This document shows positions 26,417 to 34,369 of a DNA stretch of 64,000 nucleotides, in pieces (the stretch's first letter is position 1; each line of letters opens with the position of its first letter). Origin of the DNA: a virus; IMG/VR virus record IMGVR_UViG_3300023170_000007, positions 62,001 through 126,000 of that record; one strand, 5' to 3'. The notes below the pieces were generated by a model. That model did no database searches, was not told where the DNA came from, and was given only the letters and a program-made list of their open reading frames with translations. The translations under genes were made by a program, and so were the position numbers.

Positions 26417-26694
26417 TGAGTATGCCAAAAGGATTCAAAGCACAGAATGGATATGCAACAGTCGGAGACCGCGGGGGTCTCGGGTATCGAGAGATTGCTG
26501 AGGTTATGACGAACAACGGCGATTCGATGAAGCATTCAGCAGCGCGTAATTATTTTCTGCAGGGTATGCGAAAGCTAGCCGCACCTCTCGCAGAAATGTA
26601 CGGTATGTCTGCCGATGAGATTGATCGTATTGCTTTGGACCCACGCTTTCAAGAGAGTGTAGCTGATCTCATCGAAGAGGGAATCACGCTATGA
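26416..26694 (+). CDS. Small helix-turn-helix protein, probable detached sigma region 4.2
   Basis: A 92-residue protein whose ATG overlaps the sigma stop (TAATG). LGYREIAEVMTNN, then SAARNYFLQGMRKLA, follows the order of sigma region 4.2 with a longer turn. The neighbour ends just where this element is expected. I infer that the two chains act as a bipartite sigma factor. Alternative: an unrelated small DNA-binding regulator. Confidence 0.6.
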   Translation: MSMPKGFKAQNGYATVGDRGGLGYREIAEVMTNNGDSMKHSAARNYFLQGMRKLAAPLAEMYGMSADEIDRIALDPRFQESVADLIEEGITL

Positions 26695-27008
26695 TGACAG
26701 AGCTCTTCAAGAGACTTCAGTCTATTCATATGCGAACCGCGATCTTAGAAGTTCTAGAGTGGGATGATACTGCTCTAGAACGATTTATGGACGAATTAGA
26801 GTTAATGTTGATAGCTGCTCCTCCCAACGTGGAGAAGGCTCTTTTCTGGATTAGGGAAACTCCGTGGGATGCTTTTAATGGCACGAAAATGCCACACGAG
26901 ATTTACGGCATTCTTGATCGGGAGATTAGAAATCAACAGAAGGTCTTTACACAGATGACTGAACTCTCTAGAATGACTAGACTACCTCCAGACGAAGAGT
27001 GGAATTGA
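26691..27008 (+). CDS. Unknown helical protein
   Basis: A 105-residue helical acidic protein starting with tandem ATGs that overlap the previous stop. No motif recognised. It is cotranscribed with the sigma pair and could be a regulator of it, but nothing in the sequence shows this. Confidence 0.55.
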   Translation: MMTELFKRLQSIHMRTAILEVLEWDDTALERFMDELELMLIAAPPNVEKALFWIRETPWDAFNGTKMPHEIYGILDREIRNQQKVFTQMTELSRMTRLPPDEEWN

Positions 27009-27009
27009 T

Positions 27010-27381
27010 ATGAGAAATCTCAAGGCGTATCTAAACCGCCGCCGCATAAAAGACTTAAAGAGTTGGGCTTTACAAAACAACATATTCAATGAAGAAGATC
27101 TAAACAGCTTCTGTGCAAGTAAAGAGTTGATGGTTGGAAATGCTATCTCTGAGTTCACGTTCTTTAAAGAGTTGTCTAAAGAAGAGAAGCCCAGCAAAGT
27201 TAGTCCAACAAACGAAACCACAGAGAACGCTTCTGATGCTAAGAGAACGTCGGAAAGCTGGCATACCCCTGCCGCTCTTCGTCCTTTAAGAAAAGCAACT
27301 CCTGAAGTTACTTCTAGCTCTGCTAGAAAGAAGACAAGAAAGCCGAGATCACGTAAGGGAACTGTTAAGGCAGAAGAATGA
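27010..27381 (+). CDS. Small protein with C-terminal WHxPAAxRPL motif and basic tail
   Basis: A 123-residue protein. The N-terminal ~60 residues are helical. A disordered part carries SESWHTPAALRPLRK (~residues 81-95), the near twin of a motif in the 22.2 kb protein, followed by a Lys/Arg-rich tail. The tail could bind nucleic acid. Its stop overlaps the next ATG. Confidence 0.6.
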   Translation: MRNLKAYLNRRRIKDLKSWALQNNIFNEEDLNSFCASKELMVGNAISEFTFFKELSKEEKPSKVSPTNETTENASDAKRTSESWHTPAALRPLRKATPEVTSSSARKKTRKPRSRKGTVKAEE

Positions 27382-27551
27382 TACCAAAGTCAGCAAAAGG
27401 GTGGTTGTTCCTAGCATTGACTTTTGTGAATGCAACTTTAACGACACATTTTTTGCTAGAGTCTTTGGTGACTCAATCTGTCATCAGCGCGATATCGTGC
27501 TTTTTATGCGCGATTGTTTGGTCGACTGAAACAGAAACAAAGAAGGGATAA
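27378..27551 (+). CDS. Small two-helix membrane protein
   Basis: A 57-residue protein in an open frame from ATG 27378, overlapping the previous stop (ATGA). It has two hydrophobic segments (WLFLALTFVNATL and SVISAISCFLCAIVW). AAGGCAGAAG precedes the start. No family recognised; it fills the gap before the deformylase. Confidence 0.5.
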   Translation: MIPKSAKGWLFLALTFVNATLTTHFLLESLVTQSVISAISCFLCAIVWSTETETKKG

Positions 27552-27553
27552 AA

Positions 27554-28219
27554 GTGTACAGAAAGCCTTTAACGGTGTTGGAGAATAGACTGACACTAAA
27601 AAAGAAGTCGCTACCGTTTCCTCCAACCTCAGAGATGGGTGACCAAGACTGGGCCGAGATCCAAGATCTGCAAGATACCTTCAACGTCCTAGAAGGGTAT
27701 GGTCTTGCACTACCACAATTGGGTATTTTAAAGCGCGCCGTTATCGTAAATTTTAACGCATTGGGTTTATCTGATATGCCTGCTGCAGAGGTGATGGTGA
27801 ATCCTGAGATAGAAGCGTGGGGTGAAGACCAGCGCAACGAGGAAGCATGCTTCTCGGTACCCCATATCTCTGCTTTTGTTCGCCGACCCATTTCTTGTCG
27901 TGTCAAGTATACCAACTTACAGGGAGAGCTTAAAACGATAGAACTAGAGGGTTTTCCCGCTGCTTGTTTACAGCATGAGATCGACCACCTTGATGGTACA
28001 CTATATATCGATAAGTCGGGCCGAGTATACGCTGGGATGTTGTTAAAGAAGTGTCTGAAAGCAGAAAAGAAGCTCCAGAAAGAAAAAGAAGCTGCGCGTC
28101 TGGAGTTCGAGAATGAACATAGGGAGCTTATGGGCTTTACGAAGACTAAAACGACTAGTACTCGAAAGCGCGCCTCAAAGAAGAGAAAAAAACGTCCAAA
28201 CCGCTCCAAGAAGAAGTGA
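27554..28219 (+). CDS. def: Peptide deformylase
   Basis: A 221-residue enzyme that removes N-terminal formyl groups. The three PDF motifs are visible: GYGLALPQLG (GxGLAxPQ), EEACFS (usually EGCLS; Gly is Ala here) and QHEIDHLDG (HExxH). The first ~145 residues are the catalytic domain. The C terminus is a long Lys/Arg-rich tail that may bind the ribosome. GTG start after AAGGGA. Phage deformylases are known in marine phages. Confidence 0.92.
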   Translation: MYRKPLTVLENRLTLKKKSLPFPPTSEMGDQDWAEIQDLQDTFNVLEGYGLALPQLGILKRAVIVNFNALGLSDMPAAEVMVNPEIEAWGEDQRNEEACFSVPHISAFVRRPISCRVKYTNLQGELKTIELEGFPAACLQHEIDHLDGTLYIDKSGRVYAGMLLKKCLKAEKKLQKEKEAARLEFENEHRELMGFTKTKTTSTRKRASKKRKKRPNRSKKK

Positions 28220-28274
28220 GTTCTTTCTGTATAATCTTTACTCGCTCTCTACTATTACTAGACTGGAGCTACAA

Positions 28275-28514
28275 ATGATTAATCGAATTAAGCTAGAGGA
28301 AGGATATATCGTAAGAGTGTCAGAGTTGGGTGAGAGAGGCTTCTTTTATCCTTCCTCTCGCAAGATTAGGATAACTTCACGCTGCGTCGGTAACCCGGTC
28401 CCGGGCTGGCTCACTCAAGAAGACCTGATACCCATCTCAATACCTTCAAGCTGCGTAGAAGATGACAACAGGTATGATGAGAAGCCTTACATGGTCGTGT
28501 GGTGCTCTAAATAA
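28275..28514 (+). CDS. Unknown small protein
   Basis: A 79-residue, probably beta-rich protein (EEGYIVRVSELGERGFFYP). ATG 28275 follows GGAG. A TATAAT box at 28230 lacks a clear -35. No family recognised. Confidence 0.55.
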   Translation: MINRIKLEEGYIVRVSELGERGFFYPSSRKIRITSRCVGNPVPGWLTQEDLIPISIPSSCVEDDNRYDEKPYMVVWCSK

Positions 28515-28528
28515 GAAAGGATGTAGAT

Positions 28529-28858
28529 TTGGCAAAGCGAAAAAACGTAAGAGTCAGAAAAGTAAACACAACTAACTGGGGTCAGCGTGGTGTCTCGATA
28601 CCTCTAGCAGCGACGATACTAGTTCCATCAGGTCAATGTCCTTTTGTGATAGATGAATACTCAAGAGAAAATGTGATCGATTGGATTATTGACCTGACTG
28701 AAGAGAAGCATGAAGTAATCACGTACGATAGGAATGTGTACACTTATTGGTTGCGACATTCATTTAGCCCTTTTTCACAAGACTATAACGACGCTAAAGA
28801 GATTGTGGAAGAGATTGTGCCAGACAGAGTTAAGGGAGTAAAAGACTTAATGCTATGA
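28529..28858 (+). CDS. Unknown protein
   Basis: A 109-residue protein with probable TTG start after AAGGATG. It begins with a basic stretch (AKRKNVRVRKVN) followed by mixed alpha/beta sequence. Its stop overlaps the next ATG. No family recognised. Confidence 0.5.
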   Translation: MAKRKNVRVRKVNTTNWGQRGVSIPLAATILVPSGQCPFVIDEYSRENVIDWIIDLTEEKHEVITYDRNVYTYWLRHSFSPFSQDYNDAKEIVEEIVPDRVKGVKDLML

Positions 28859-29067
28859 TTGGGCACTTGTTCAGATATAGGCCAAACCAGCAATTAGATC
28901 TTTTTCAACACCTCTCTTTACCAGAGCCCTTGCTAGACGAATCAGTTTTGTTTGTTAGTATGCTAGGGCAACATACTTGTCTGGTACTTGCTGCTTGCGG
29001 TACTTGCGTAGTTCCCGCGGCATACTTAGAGACATGGCAGGTAACCACAAAAAAGGAGATGTTGTAA
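28855..29067 (+). CDS. Small hydrophobic protein, uncertain
   Basis: A 70-residue frame whose ATG overlaps the preceding stop (ATGA), which supports translation. It holds one hydrophobic Cys-containing stretch (TCLVLAACGTCVVPAAY). The 3' end overlaps the next gene by 34 bases. No family recognised. Confidence 0.4.
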   Translation: MIGHLFRYRPNQQLDLFQHLSLPEPLLDESVLFVSMLGQHTCLVLAACGTCVVPAAYLETWQVTTKKEML

Positions 29068-29201
29068 GACTCAGAACGGGTGAGAGTTGTCTCATTACTG
29101 AAATCCTCATTCTAAAGGGAATCGGTACTTTTTACGAAGTGTTATTACCAGATGGAGATCAACTTCTTATCGATGAGTCTGATATTGTTGTGAAATTATG
29201 A
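29034..29201 (+). CDS. Small beta-barrel-like protein
   Basis: A 55-residue protein. HKKGDVVRLRTGESCLITEI looks like a small SH3/KOW-like barrel of the kind seen in short phage proteins. The start is uncertain; ATG 29034 is the internal Met nearest the folded part. Its stop overlaps the next ATG. Confidence 0.45.
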   Translation: MAGNHKKGDVVRLRTGESCLITEILILKGIGTFYEVLLPDGDQLLIDESDIVVKL

Positions 29202-29545
29202 GTATTAACGCGAATCTTTTTTATTGTTTTATCTGTTTTGTATTACTACAGGTTGGAGCGTGGTTTAGCACGAACTTGCAACTTGCGGGACACTCTCAAG
29301 TAAAGACTTTGACACTGGCAGTATTATTATCGATACCAACTACTTTGCTGGCTTATTTCGGGACCAAATTTGGATACCAATCTCTTGGAGCCGCGTGGAG
29401 CGTCCGGTTTTTCGTTTTTGCAGTGTCTTACCTTGTTTTTCCAGCATTAACTTGGTGGTTCCTTGGAGAGTCAATGTTCACCGTTAAAACGATGTCGTGT
29501 ATTGTTTTATCGATTATCATCATGCTAATTCAAATATATTTGTAA
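29198..29545 (+). CDS. Four-helix membrane protein (DMT-transporter-like)
   Basis: A 115-residue protein with four hydrophobic helices and few charges. The last helices around VFPALTWWFLGE and VLSIIIMLIQIYL resemble half of an EamA/SMR-type transporter. Short DMT-like proteins occur in other phages; the substrate is unknown. Confidence 0.5.
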   Translation: MSINANLFYCFICFVLLQVGAWFSTNLQLAGHSQVKTLTLAVLLSIPTTLLAYFGTKFGYQSLGAAWSVRFFVFAVSYLVFPALTWWFLGESMFTVKTMSCIVLSIIIMLIQIYL

Positions 29546-29558
29546 TAAAGGAGGCAAT

Positions 29559-30242
29559 ATGCGCTTTAGAAGAAGTAACAGGCTAAAATCTTTACCTTTG
29601 AAGAGGTACGGGTTGAATGAGCAAGAAGCCGTCGAGCTCGAACAACAGGAGCTATCAGAACAGCAGGCACTTGCTCTTCTTATGAGCGAAGAAAAGTCTC
29701 CAACTACGGGAGTCGATGCAGATGAGAATCATGTATATTTTTACTCTCCCGTGACAGAAAAGTCTTCTCTGGAGCTGATTAGATTGATTAGACGGCTAGA
29801 TATAGAGATGAGTTATCTCGCATCCCGGATCGGCTTACCAAAAAACCCGCCGATACACTTATATATTCAAAGTCCTGGAGGCGACGTCTTTTCCGGTCTT
29901 AACATATGCGATGCGATCGATAGATGCAAGACCGATGTATACACCTACATAGAGGGATCTGCCGCCTCAGCGGCCACTCTAATTTCCTCTATGGGCAAAA
30001 AGAGATTCATGGCCAAGAGGTCATTTATGCTTGTACATCAACCACAGATCTTGTGGCATGGCAAGCATGATGAGTTTATAGACGAAATTGAGAACCAGAA
30101 GCACATCTTTCGAGCAGTCAAAGACATATATCTACAAAAGTGCACTATAGACGAAGAAGAGCTCGAAGAGTTATTGAAGCATGAACTTTGGCTGCCTGCC
30201 GAGAAGTGCTTAGAGCTTGGTTTGGTGGACAAAATCATTTAG
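29559..30242 (+). CDS. ClpP-like serine protease
   Basis: A 227-residue protein. After a ~65-residue charged extension it has the ClpP fold: IHLYIQSPGGDVFSG, then the nucleophile in EGSAASAATL (Ser137) and the His in MLVHQP (His160). A C-terminal WLPAEKCLELGLVD matches the usual ClpP end. It may be a virion-maturation protease or a host-type Clp partner; no Clp ATPase is in the window. Strong AAGGAGG site. Confidence 0.88.
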   Translation: MRFRRSNRLKSLPLKRYGLNEQEAVELEQQELSEQQALALLMSEEKSPTTGVDADENHVYFYSPVTEKSSLELIRLIRRLDIEMSYLASRIGLPKNPPIHLYIQSPGGDVFSGLNICDAIDRCKTDVYTYIEGSAASAATLISSMGKKRFMAKRSFMLVHQPQILWHGKHDEFIDEIENQKHIFRAVKDIYLQKCTIDEEELEELLKHELWLPAEKCLELGLVDKII

Positions 30243-30260
30243 AATATTCTGCGGTGAGTC

Positions 30261-30815
30261 TTGAATTTATTCGTATTAGACACTGATCCTGATGTAGCAG
30301 CTTCGTACCATTGTGATAAACACGTGCTAAAGATGATCATCGAAACTGGTCAACTTTTGTGCACTGCTCATTGGGTTCTTTGGCTTAAGCATCTTGGGAA
30401 AAATCGAGATGACTTTCGTCTTTTGCGCGATGTGAATGATTTCCTACTACAGAGTATACCAGTTGACGAACAGCCACCCTGGAAAATGACACATGTTAAT
30501 CACCCTTGTGCGATATGGGTTAGGGAAACTGTGTCGAACTATAGTTGGGCCCTTCGACTAATGAAGGCGCTTCTTTTACAATACAAAATTCGTTATAAGA
30601 AAGCTCATAAATCTCAAGCTGTCTATAGGTGGCTACATCAAAACATTCCACCCGGCATAAAAGACGAGTCTCTTACGGACTTCCCGATATGCATGCCTGA
30701 AGACTGCAAAGTAAATGAAGATCCAGTTTTGTCATATCAAAAATACTACTTGGAAAAAAAGTCATACATGGCGAAGTGGAAGACCGGTAAAGTTCCCCCA
30801 TGGTGGCGGGATTAG
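30261..30815 (+). CDS. Phage protein resembling pyrimidine-dimer DNA glycosylase (endoV-like) family
   Basis: A 184-residue protein with probable TTG start. MNLFVLDTDPDVAASYHCDKHVLKMIIETGQLL, described by its DP, DKHV and KMI elements, and the later HVNHPCAIWVRE are hallmarks of a common phage family often labelled pyrimidine-dimer glycosylase. The His in DKHV fits the endoV helix. I see no proof of DNA-repair activity. Confidence 0.55.
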   Translation: MNLFVLDTDPDVAASYHCDKHVLKMIIETGQLLCTAHWVLWLKHLGKNRDDFRLLRDVNDFLLQSIPVDEQPPWKMTHVNHPCAIWVRETVSNYSWALRLMKALLLQYKIRYKKAHKSQAVYRWLHQNIPPGIKDESLTDFPICMPEDCKVNEDPVLSYQKYYLEKKSYMAKWKTGKVPPWWRD

Positions 30816-30957
30816 GAATATTTCTGTGCTATTCCATATTTAATAGGGGAAAAGGTTTAATAATTTGGCTTCTACTATACTAAGATCTTATCATGGTTTA
30901 TACGACACAAGAAGCCCAAAAGAGAACAGCTTACAAAACTTAAGTGAGGAAGAACAT

Positions 30958-32040
30958 ATGTCAAGTAACAACAAAGATGATCAATACATTAACACACCTC
31001 AGGCGGATGACGATTTTGATTTCGTCATGGCATACGATGATGATCCTGCGGAGGGAGATGAAAGGCTCTTGCCTGAAAACTCTGCACGTTCCGCTATAAG
31101 CTGTGGTTTCATCGGAGTCGGGGGCGGAGGTGGAAAGCTTGCTAGCGCCTTTCTTGATGTAGGATTCAATAAGACTCTACTAGTTAATACAACAGAGAAA
31201 GACCAGCCTGGCGGACTTGATGCAAACCACTTCCTATTAGTACCAGGCGCTGATGGTGTAGGTAAAGATGTCGAGTTGGGTAAGCAGGTTCTCGGTGAGA
31301 ATTCAGCCATGGTTGAAGACGCTGTACGAACGCGTATTGGTCAGGTGGATTGGCTTTTCGTACTCGCTGGCGGCGGCGGAGGTACGGGTTCAGCTTGTCA
31401 CGAGCTTCATTCTTCTCTATCACGTTATCTCGGGTCGGTAGAAGCTTCTGGCAATGTCGTCTATATAATTTCAAAGCCGACAGCTCAAGAGCTACTAAAT
31501 CCAGCTATTAAGAAGAATTACTCTACCCTCATGTCGGATGTTGCCGATCACCCGCATATTGTGATCGACAATGAAAAACAGCTCCAGCTTCTGCGAGGCA
31601 AAGTTGGTATGCTTAATATGTTCCCTGCTGCTAATAAGAACTTTGCTAAGCTCTTTAGTCAAGTTCTCAAGCTTGCTGACGAGCACACCGAGATCCAGAC
31701 TTTCGATAGTAAAGACCTAGAGCGTTGTCTAAAAGCTCCTGGTCGAATTGTTATTGGCTCTACGATCATCAAGGATGTTAATAGAAATGACCTTGGGTCA
31801 CTCGTCTATCAAGGATGCTTGCGTTCATCACCTTGCCCGACACCATCTGGTACTGCTACAACGGGTACACTACTTTTGATCGTCGACGGAAACATGGCTG
31901 CAGATCCTGATGTTAGTAGACGACTCGAATCAGCGTTCTCATATGTCGGTGGTAGAGCGGACGTCTTATTCTCGGGAGTTTATATGAAGGAAGGAATCCC
32001 TGGTTTAATTGGTCTAACGATGTTAGGTGGTTTGAAGTAA
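30958..32040 (+). CDS. Tubulin/FtsZ-like GTPase
   Basis: A 360-residue protein. After an acidic ~45-residue head it has the nucleotide loop GFIGVGGGGGK (~residues 50-60) and the tubulin signature LAGGGGGTGSA (~residues 137-147). A C-terminal domain follows. Start ATG 30958 is chosen for GAGGA 7 bases upstream. Phage tubulins (PhuZ, TubZ) form filaments that centre the phage nucleus or move DNA. Its stop overlaps the convergent HD gene by 18 bases. Confidence 0.82.
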   Translation: MSSNNKDDQYINTPQADDDFDFVMAYDDDPAEGDERLLPENSARSAISCGFIGVGGGGGKLASAFLDVGFNKTLLVNTTEKDQPGGLDANHFLLVPGADGVGKDVELGKQVLGENSAMVEDAVRTRIGQVDWLFVLAGGGGGTGSACHELHSSLSRYLGSVEASGNVVYIISKPTAQELLNPAIKKNYSTLMSDVADHPHIVIDNEKQLQLLRGKVGMLNMFPAANKNFAKLFSQVLKLADEHTEIQTFDSKDLERCLKAPGRIVIGSTIIKDVNRNDLGSLVYQGCLRSSPCPTPSGTATTGTLLLIVDGNMAADPDVSRRLESAFSYVGGRADVLFSGVYMKEGIPGLIGLTMLGGLK

Positions 32041-32613
32041 TAGAACTTCTCTAACAAGCTTTCGAAGCCCTGATATTTCTTTACTTTCTGTAAGAGATGT
32101 CAGGGCTTCCCAATGTTTGGGGCTTATACCCTTCGGTATTCCACCGGCCACGTCCGATATTTGGTCTATCGCATTTGCGTATTTCTGCTTCTGGCGAGGT
32201 GTGGGAGTAGAGCTTAGATTGTGTACCATGTCAGCAAGCTTTACTCTTAGAGCAAGCTGGTTGTTCAATAGCCCAACCACATACTCGCTGTAAGGCGCGC
32301 CCTTCTCGTGCGTTAACGCTTTCACTGCGTCTATCACAACCTGACCAGCTTGTGGGTCTCGGATCGAACCTCTTATAAATTGTTCCATCTCTTCGACACT
32401 ATCAACAGTCAACCCTGGTGCGTCTTCGATACTATCATGCAAGAGTGCGACCATCTGTGCAGCGTGATCTCTAGGGTAGAATTTTCTTATTATGTTACGA
32501 ACTTCTGACGGGTGAGTGAAATAATCTTCGCCTGACCTACGTTTTTGTCCTGTATGTGCCATTCGTGCAGTCGCATATACATCTCTGAAGTCATCTCTAG
32601 TAAATTGCATCAA
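32023..32613 (-). CDS. HD-domain hydrolase of RelA/SpoT (MESH1-like) type
   Basis: A 196-residue protein. ARMAHTGQKRRSGEDYFTHP, LLHDSIEDAPG (the HD pair) and VKLADMVHNL match the ppGpp hydrolase domain of SpoT; no synthetase domain is present. It could lower host alarmone levels. The last ~17 residues (SGLRKLVREVLLLQTT) resemble the head-leader helices of this phage but at the C terminus. Its 3' end overlaps the tubulin gene. Confidence 0.82.
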   Translation of the reverse strand: MMQFTRDDFRDVYATARMAHTGQKRRSGEDYFTHPSEVRNIIRKFYPRDHAAQMVALLHDSIEDAPGLTVDSVEEMEQFIRGSIRDPQAGQVVIDAVKALTHEKGAPYSEYVVGLLNNQLALRVKLADMVHNLSSTPTPRQKQKYANAIDQISDVAGGIPKGISPKHWEALTSLTESKEISGLRKLVREVLLLQTT

Positions 32614-33200
32614 GTTGTCCCTTCGTAGTACCCTTGTACTTGAAACAACTGCTTCTTTATGAAGAGAGCTCCACCGCTATTACCACTGAAGTCATCGTTC
32701 AGCACTATCTCAAGACGTTCGTTATTCGCACCAACAAGTCGTAGTGGGTACCCAGAACGAGAGAACGTCCACCTAACCCTAAGGTAGCTATCAACGTTAC
32801 CATTGCTTGACGGATAAACTTCTGCATCGAAGCACAAGCCGCCCCAGTCTGCATTAGTTTTAATTGGTATACCGTCGGTGAGTTCTAAGAGCGTTCCAGA
32901 ATCGTTTTGTATTCTGACTGTTATACCGTTAGTCAGACCGCCGGCGATCCCACCATAAGAGTCTGTATAGAATTCGTTCTTCCTACCACCTACGAGAACT
33001 AACATACGTTCTAGTCTAATAATCTCGCTGGGGCCTGGTTGTATATAGAAGATTTCTGGAGTTACAGAGTAATTGCCGTTCGCGTTTGATGTCCCTGTAC
33101 CATCGCCGTCCGTATCTAAATAGCGATATAAGGCAGTTGGGACAGGCCCATACCCGCCTGAGCTCGGTCCGCCACCACCGTTAAGATCTGTAAATCCCAT
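32610..33200 (-). CDS. Probable virion structural (fibre or decoration) protein
   Basis: A 196-residue Gly-rich, beta-rich protein without cysteine-based sites apart from one. It opens with a GGGGPSSGGYG linker and continues with strands (EIIRLERMLVLVGG, DSYLRVRWTFSRSG). Composition is typical of phage fibres or decoration proteins. It overlaps the HD gene start by 4 bases. Confidence 0.6.
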   Translation of the reverse strand: MGFTDLNGGGGPSSGGYGPVPTALYRYLDTDGDGTGTSNANGNYSVTPEIFYIQPGPSEIIRLERMLVLVGGRKNEFYTDSYGGIAGGLTNGITVRIQNDSGTLLELTDGIPIKTNADWGGLCFDAEVYPSSNGNVDSYLRVRWTFSRSGYPLRLVGANNERLEIVLNDDFSGNSGGALFIKKQLFQVQGYYEGTT

Positions 33201-33201
33201 C

Positions 33202-33612
33202 TTAGCCGACTCCTGCTGATCCTGAGTAGTTATTTATTAGCATATTCGATTCGATTCCAGTAAGTCCGGCCACAACTGAAGCAGTAACTCCAGTCGTCGA
33301 ATCGCTGAGCAAGAAAACACTGGAGACCCTAAGTTCTCCCTCAAAGCTTTCTTGATTATTCAAGATGAAGTAGTTGTTGTTCACGACACCTTTGACACCG
33401 TTAGCGGAGAACCCTACTCTTAGCGGTACATTTCCGCTCGAGCCGGCGAGGTTATTCGTTACCATTATGAATCTTGTGATGTTCGGGAATTCTACTTCTA
33501 TAGGTTCTTCGCTAGAGGCAGGCACGGCCAGAGATGAAGTAACATACGGCACCGCACTAATGGCGTACGAAGACACATCACCAAGTCCTCTTTTCGGCCA
33601 CGAACTGCTCAA
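33202..33612 (-). CDS. Probable virion structural protein
   Basis: A 136-residue Ser/Val/Asn-rich beta protein (NITRFIMVTNNLAGSSGNV), one base upstream of the previous gene on the minus strand. It looks like a partner fibre or decoration protein. No enzyme motif is present. On the minus strand GAGGAGGTACC precedes the start. Confidence 0.6.
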   Translation of the reverse strand: MSSSWPKRGLGDVSSYAISAVPYVTSSLAVPASSEEPIEVEFPNITRFIMVTNNLAGSSGNVPLRVGFSANGVKGVVNNNYFILNNQESFEGELRVSSVFLLSDSTTGVTASVVAGLTGIESNMLINNYSGSAGVG

Positions 33613-33653
33613 CAGGTACCTCCTCTTACAACACTTTTATTAAATATTCTTTG

Positions 33654-33911
33654 CTACCCATTAATAACAATCAATTTTGAGCATTTTGCTGGACCGAAAT
33701 GACAGCACAAGCCACAAGAGACACAGTACTCACTAATCTCTTCCTCTGTGTTCAAGACTAGTTGCTCTTCCATAGTACGTAACTTCTTGTTCTCCACATC
33801 GATAAAGATACATTTTTCGAAGTGAGAATTAGCGAAGTTCCAAGGGTATTCTATACACGAGATAGGTCTATCTTTATAGACGCTACAAACATATTTCAAT
33901 TTCTTTTCCAT
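33654..33911 (-). CDS. Cysteine-cluster protein (YkgJ-like), start uncertain
   Basis: The protein has VCSVYKDRPISCIEYP and CVSCGLCCHFGPAKC, two groups resembling the CxxCxxCC metal clusters of YkgJ proteins but in reversed order. The frame is open to an ATG at 34004, which would make 116 residues but would run across the 3' end of the tmRNA. I place the start at ATG 33911 (85 residues). The upstream start cannot be excluded. Confidence 0.55.
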   Translation of the reverse strand: MEKKLKYVCSVYKDRPISCIEYPWNFANSHFEKCIFIDVENKKLRTMEEQLVLNTEEEISEYCVSCGLCCHFGPAKCSKLIVING

Positions 33912-33944
33912 ACTGCATTCTATATACAGCGGAAAGAAGATAAA

Positions 33945-34284
33945 TGGTGGACCCGTCCGGTACTGCCCCGGAGTCCAAAACAACATTAGATTAAAGTCAT
34001 TCACAAGCTTGTCTGGTCATTTCTCCGGCCAGAAGGATATTCACCATAGCTTTTCGCCTCCGTTGTGAAGTGGGAGGACTGGCGGCTTTTTATTTCTTGG
34101 CAGAACCACCTGCTAAAGTCTAAATTGGATAGATGGTTTTAGACAACCACCCGACTAAGCTGCTAGAGCAACGTTGTCGTAGTGATAATTGTTATTGGCA
34201 ATTATAATTGTTGAACTTTTAAGGATGTATCTTTCCTGCTTGCACTCAAACCCTCCGTCGCCCTGTCGAAACTAGTTCGGGCCC
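33945..34284 (-). ncRNA. ssrA: Transfer-messenger RNA (tmRNA)
   Basis: On the minus strand the RNA runs from 34284 to 33945 (340 nt). The 5' end GGGCCCG pairs fully with 3' CGGGTCC, followed by encoded ACCA. AGTTTCGACAGGG after the acceptor stem is the classic tmRNA 5' signature, and TTTTGGAC precedes a perfect five-pair T stem. An open tag frame, GCC to TAG (34189-34145), encodes ANNNYHYDNVALAA, ending in the expected ALAA. Odd point: the T loop reads GGCAGTA rather than TTCRANT. It rescues stalled ribosomes and tags products for proteolysis. Confidence 0.9.
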
Positions 34285-34369
34285 ATGTTCATTTTAAGTA
34301 TATTATGTAGAATAAAGTCGTAATACATGAGATATTTAAGATAGCGTGGTATAACAATAGGAGCCGCTT

